A stretch of 7,658 nucleotides of DNA from Thermoproteota archaeon. Lineage in GTDB: Archaea > Korarchaeota > Korarchaeia > Korarchaeales > Korarchaeaceae. The position numbers and the translations under genes are program-made. The stretch covers positions 1-7,658 of the forward strand of contig QMVZ01000077.1 of assembly GCA_003661365.1 (NCBI GenBank), in the 5' to 3' direction. Under the pieces are notes generated by a model that worked only from the letters and a program-made list of their open reading frames with translations, did not search any database and was not told the DNA's origin. This document shows, one piece after another, positions 5,196 through 7,658 of this stretch (position 1 is its first letter; each line of letters opens with the position of its first letter).

Positions 5196-6175
5196 CTGGT
5201 GAAGTGTTCCCAACCTCCCTCATGTAATGTGATTTTCCTTGAGTCATGTACAACAACTATTTTGGTCTCTGAAATTACTTTTCCAATGGGAATAACCGTA
5301 AGGCCTTCAGAACAGAGTGAAAGTCTTACTTTCTCCCAATCAGAAGGAGGAACTGTGAAGATGAGATGGAATTCTTCACCTCCATAGAAGATAATTCGAA
5401 TGAGATCTAACCCTCTCTTCGAGACAAATTTAACTAACTTATCTTCAACAGGAAGTCTTTCTATGAGAAAACCGACTTTACTGGTTTTAGAGAGATGATC
5501 TAAAGAAGCATAGAGACCATCGCTGCTGTCAATAGCTGATGTGACCACTTCGGATTCTGATAAAATTAATCCCTCCCTTAATGGAGCTTTTGGTAAGAAA
5601 GCAGATTCTAACGCCTTTTTCCTAATCTCATCAGGAAGTTCTAAGCCCTCCAACAAAGCCATAAATGCCAAGGTATTCCAGCCAAAGAACCCAGTTACCG
5701 CGACTAGATCGCCTTCTCTTGCACCTTCACGGGAAATAAGCTTCTTCCTAACCCTACCAAAGGCCGATACAGATATTAGTACTTCCTTGGCCTCACCTAA
5801 ATCGCCACCAAGCAGATAAGAATCATACTCGGCCGCACCTTGATCCAAACCCCTAAATATCTCCTCAAAAGAGCTCAAGTCGAAGTCTGATGGCAGGGCA
5901 ACCGATGCTAAGAATCCCTCCGGCTTAGCTCCCTTCGCTGCAAGATCTGCAGCATTGGCAACTATGCATTTTCTAGCAAGCTGTCGATATGTCATCCCAG
6001 GAAGTTTATCCGTAGACTCCGCTACAAAATCTGTGTTAAAAACATAGACACCTTCCTCTAAACGTAAAGCATCGGCATCATCAAGCCCTAGCTTAAGGAG
6101 AGACTTGGGATTTACTCTAATAAGCTTCATCACTAATTCTATTAGCTTTTTCTCGCCAAGTTCAGAGAGCCTCAT
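5192..6175 (-). CDS. thiL: Thiamine-monophosphate kinase
   Basis: ThiL phosphorylates thiamine monophosphate with ATP to thiamine diphosphate, the last step of cofactor synthesis, in the cytoplasm. The 327-aa sequence has the AIR-synthase/PurM-like layout. Metal and ATP residues lie in LDDADAL (31-37; canonical GDDAAV) and NTDF (47-50). NAADLAAKGAKP (74-85) matches N.SDLAAMGAKP. GGDL (123-126), the domain junction TGFFGWNTLAF (161-171), DSSDGL (216-221), GGEEFHLIF (265-273) and the terminal GGWEHF (320-325) all follow family order. GLDDADAL (one D later than usual) and NAAD for NLSD are small departures. ATG 6175 directly follows GGGGG, with no spaced SD; a TATA-like stretch about 26 bp upstream suggests a leaderless mRNA. 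It is divergent from the COG2403 gene and convergent with the cyclophilin-like gene. Confidence 0.88.
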   Translation of the reverse strand: MRLSELGEKKLIELVMKLIRVNPKSLLKLGLDDADALRLEEGVYVFNTDFVAESTDKLPGMTYRQLARKCIVANAADLAAKGAKPEGFLASVALPSDFDLSSFEEIFRGLDQGAAEYDSYLLGGDLGEAKEVLISVSAFGRVRKKLISREGAREGDLVAVTGFFGWNTLAFMALLEGLELPDEIRKKALESAFLPKAPLREGLILSESEVVTSAIDSSDGLYASLDHLSKTSKVGFLIERLPVEDKLVKFVSKRGLDLIRIIFYGGEEFHLIFTVPPSDWEKVRLSLCSEGLTVIPIGKVISETKIVVVHDSRKITLHEGGWEHFTS

Positions 6176-6236
6176 CCCCCGAAACTTCAGGACATAATGT
6201 TAAAGATTTATCCCGCCTAGTCAAGATGGATGCTTA
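6176..6236. promoter_or_regulatory. Divergent promoters of thiL and the COG2403 gene
   Basis: The 61-bp gap carries AAAGATTTATCC (6203-6213) for the plus direction. Its centre near 6208 puts the start site at about 6235, almost exactly at ATG 6237, so that mRNA is probably leaderless. On the minus strand CTTTAACAT (6206-6198) is centred near 6202, predicting a start near 6176, the base before the thiL ATG. Neither gene has a well-spaced SD, which agrees with leaderless transcripts. The TATA assignments are inferred. Confidence 0.4.
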
Positions 6237-7559
6237 ATGGTTAGAAAAGTCGTTATAATGGGTGCAGCTGGAAGAGACTTCCATAATTTCAACGTTTTCT
6301 TTAGAGATAACCCGGATTATCAAGTTATCGCCTTCACTGCGGCCCAACTACCGGGGATTGCTGGTAGAACATATCCACCGGAGCTTGCAGGCCCCAGATA
6401 CCCAAATGGGATACCAATAATCCCAGAGGAAGAGCTTCCCAAGCTAATTGAGGAAAAAGGAGTGGATTTGGTTGTGTTTTCGTACAGCGACATCTCTTTC
6501 AACTATATCATGGAAAGAGCTTCAATAGCCCAGTCATCTGGAGCAGATTTTATGCTCTTGGGACCTAAGAGCACGATGCTTAAATCAGAAAAGCCGGTAA
6601 TAGCTGTAACTGCTGCAAGGACTGGTTCAGGGAAAAGCCAAACCAGCAGAAAAGTTGCAAGAATATTAAAAGGAAAGGGACTCAAAGTCGTCGTAATAAG
6701 ACATCCAATGCCTTATGGAGACCTTAGAAAGCAGGAGGTACAGAGGTTTGAGACTCTAGAAGACTTGGATAGGCATGAATGCACGATAGAAGAGAGAGAG
6801 GACTATGAACCTCATCTGAGAATGGGAAACGTAGTATATGCTGGAGTGGATTACGAGAAGATACTGAGAAGGGCAGAGAAGGAAGCAGACATAATCCTTT
6901 GGGACGGGGGGAACAATGACTTCCCGTTCTATAAACCTGACCTCATGATAACTGTAGTCGATCCTCTAAGAGCAGGTCATGAGCTAACCTATTGGCCAGG
7001 AAGCGTAAATGTAAGGATGGCCGATGTGATAGTTATCAATAAAGTGGACAGCGCTTCCAGAGATCAAATTGAGGAAGTAAGGCAGAACGTGGTCTCAGTG
7101 AACAAAAAAGCCATAATAGTTGAGGCAGCCTCCCCGCTAATTGTTGATAGACCAGATCTAATAAGAGACAGGAAGGTAGTAGTCCTTGAGGATGGTCCAA
7201 CAATTACCCACGGTGAGATGCCTACTGGCGTCGGATATATAGCTGCAAGAAAATTTGGAGCTTCTGAGATAATAGACCCAAGACCTTGGCTAAAGGGATC
7301 CTTAAAAGAAGCTTATGAGAACTACAGGCATATAGGCCCAGTTCTTGCTGCAGTAGGATATGGAAAAAGTCAGATGAAAGAGCTCGAAGATGTGTTGAAC
7401 TCGATACCAGCAGACTCTGTGATCCTTGGGACTCCTACAGACCTGTCAAGATATCTAAACTTAAACAAGCCCGTAGTCCATGTTAGATACGAGCTGCAGG
7501 AAATAGGGAGCCCAAATCTGGATGAAATAATATCCGATTTCCTCTCTAGAAGGGGATAA
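6237..7559 (+). CDS. COG2403 P-loop NTPase, cyclic 2,3-diphosphoglycerate synthetase-type
   Basis: A 440-aa cytoplasmic P-loop protein. Relatives are labelled either predicted GTPase or cyclic 2,3-diphosphoglycerate synthetase, the ATP-dependent enzyme that cyclises 2,3-bisphosphoglycerate in some methanogens. An N-terminal Rossmann-like domain (1-118) opens with VVIMGAAGRDFHNFNVFFRD (5-24) and contains FSYSDISF (81-88). The Walker A loop is TGSGKS (129-134). Next come IRHPMPYGDLRKQEVQRF (154-171), WDGGNNDFPFY (222-232; Walker B-like), INKVD (267-271; resembling the G4 NKxD motif) and EDGPTITHGEMPTGVGY (318-334). The C-terminal part has DPRPW (347-351), GYGKSQM (374-380) and ILGTPTDL (396-403). 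The family is recognised with confidence; whether this member makes cyclic diphosphoglycerate is not shown. ATG 6237 is the only in-frame ATG near the predicted transcript start. The creatininase-family gene follows after one base. Confidence 0.85.
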   Translation: MVRKVVIMGAAGRDFHNFNVFFRDNPDYQVIAFTAAQLPGIAGRTYPPELAGPRYPNGIPIIPEEELPKLIEEKGVDLVVFSYSDISFNYIMERASIAQSSGADFMLLGPKSTMLKSEKPVIAVTAARTGSGKSQTSRKVARILKGKGLKVVVIRHPMPYGDLRKQEVQRFETLEDLDRHECTIEEREDYEPHLRMGNVVYAGVDYEKILRRAEKEADIILWDGGNNDFPFYKPDLMITVVDPLRAGHELTYWPGSVNVRMADVIVINKVDSASRDQIEEVRQNVVSVNKKAIIVEAASPLIVDRPDLIRDRKVVVLEDGPTITHGEMPTGVGYIAARKFGASEIIDPRPWLKGSLKEAYENYRHIGPVLAAVGYGKSQMKELEDVLNSIPADSVILGTPTDLSRYLNLNKPVVHVRYELQEIGSPNLDEIISDFLSRRG

Positions 7560-7560
7560 T

Positions 7561-7658
7561 ATGGAAAGAAGGCTCTGGTTACTTAGTTGGAAGGAGCTGA
7601 AAGATATCAGAGAGAAAATTAGGTTCGTTGCTCTACCAATAGGGGTTGTAGAAGCTCA
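7561..7658 (+). CDS. Creatininase-family protein, N-terminal fragment (cut by the window edge)
   Basis: Only the first 32 complete codons are present. They read MERRLWLLSWKELKDIREKI followed by RFVALPIGVVEA, matching the opening of creatininase-family amidohydrolases, where the strand ends in 'lPvGs.EqHG' and supplies the first metal ligands. Archaeal members include ArfB, a formamide hydrolase of riboflavin/F420 synthesis, but the fragment is too short to choose a substrate. ATG 7561 lies one base after the previous stop, with GGGG ending 5 nt before that ATG, so it is probably co-transcribed and translationally coupled. The metal-binding residues fall outside the window. Confidence 0.7.
   Translation, partial: MERRLWLLSWKELKDIREKIRFVALPIGVVEA

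Noticed and set aside
5541..5819. 92-codon plus-strand frame opposite thiL (also a shorter one at 5199-5387)
   Set aside because: Serine- and proline-rich translation typical of an antisense shadow; thiL motifs on the other strand are clear.
6320..6685. Two 60-codon minus-strand frames inside the COG2403 gene
   Set aside because: Antisense shadows of a well-recognised gene.

Overview
The window looks like chromosomal DNA from a thermophilic archaeon, most likely of the TACK branch. Evidence: a eukaryote-type ribosomal protein eS25 (in archaea mainly a TACK/Asgard protein), a Sulfolobus Ard1-like N-terminal acetyltransferase, a CPSF-type beta-CASP RNase, TATA-like boxes about 26 bp before starts, a mix of leaderless and Shine-Dalgarno (SD)-led genes, and frequent AGA/AGG and ATA codons. 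The exact lineage (Korarchaeia, Thermoprotei or another) cannot be settled by reading alone.

Layout. 45-1419 (+): a promoter, a structured leader of roughly 70 nt, and a KH-less beta-CASP ribonuclease. 1411-3278 (-): a tightly packed three-gene operon transcribed in the order N-terminal acetyltransferase, cysteine-less TusA-fold protein, radical SAM protein of the COG2108 type; its last gene overlaps the RNase gene tail to tail. 3279-3359: an 81-bp divergent promoter region centred on one TTTTAAAC element. 3360-4493 (+): a membrane-embedded site-2 protease. 4545-5195 (+): eS25 followed by a cyclophilin-like small protein. 5192-6175 (-): thiamine-monophosphate kinase ThiL, whose stop codon overlaps that of the preceding gene. 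6176-6236: a second short divergent promoter region. 6237-7559 (+): a COG2403 P-loop protein of the type annotated as cyclic 2,3-diphosphoglycerate synthetase, followed after one base by the start of a creatininase-family gene that runs off the window.

How the genes relate. Most are housekeeping: RNA processing, translation, protein N-terminal acetylation, membrane proteolysis, thiamine diphosphate synthesis and phosphate or nucleotide metabolism. There is no mobile element, CRISPR array, tRNA, rRNA or defence cassette. The observations most worth following are the leader of the RNase gene, in which two copies of GGGAGGAT compete for one CTCCC and the second copy carries the ribosome binding site, and the three-gene operon, whose TusA-like member has lost its sulfur-carrying cysteine and whose radical SAM member has a CX5CX2C cluster motif instead of CX3CX2C.
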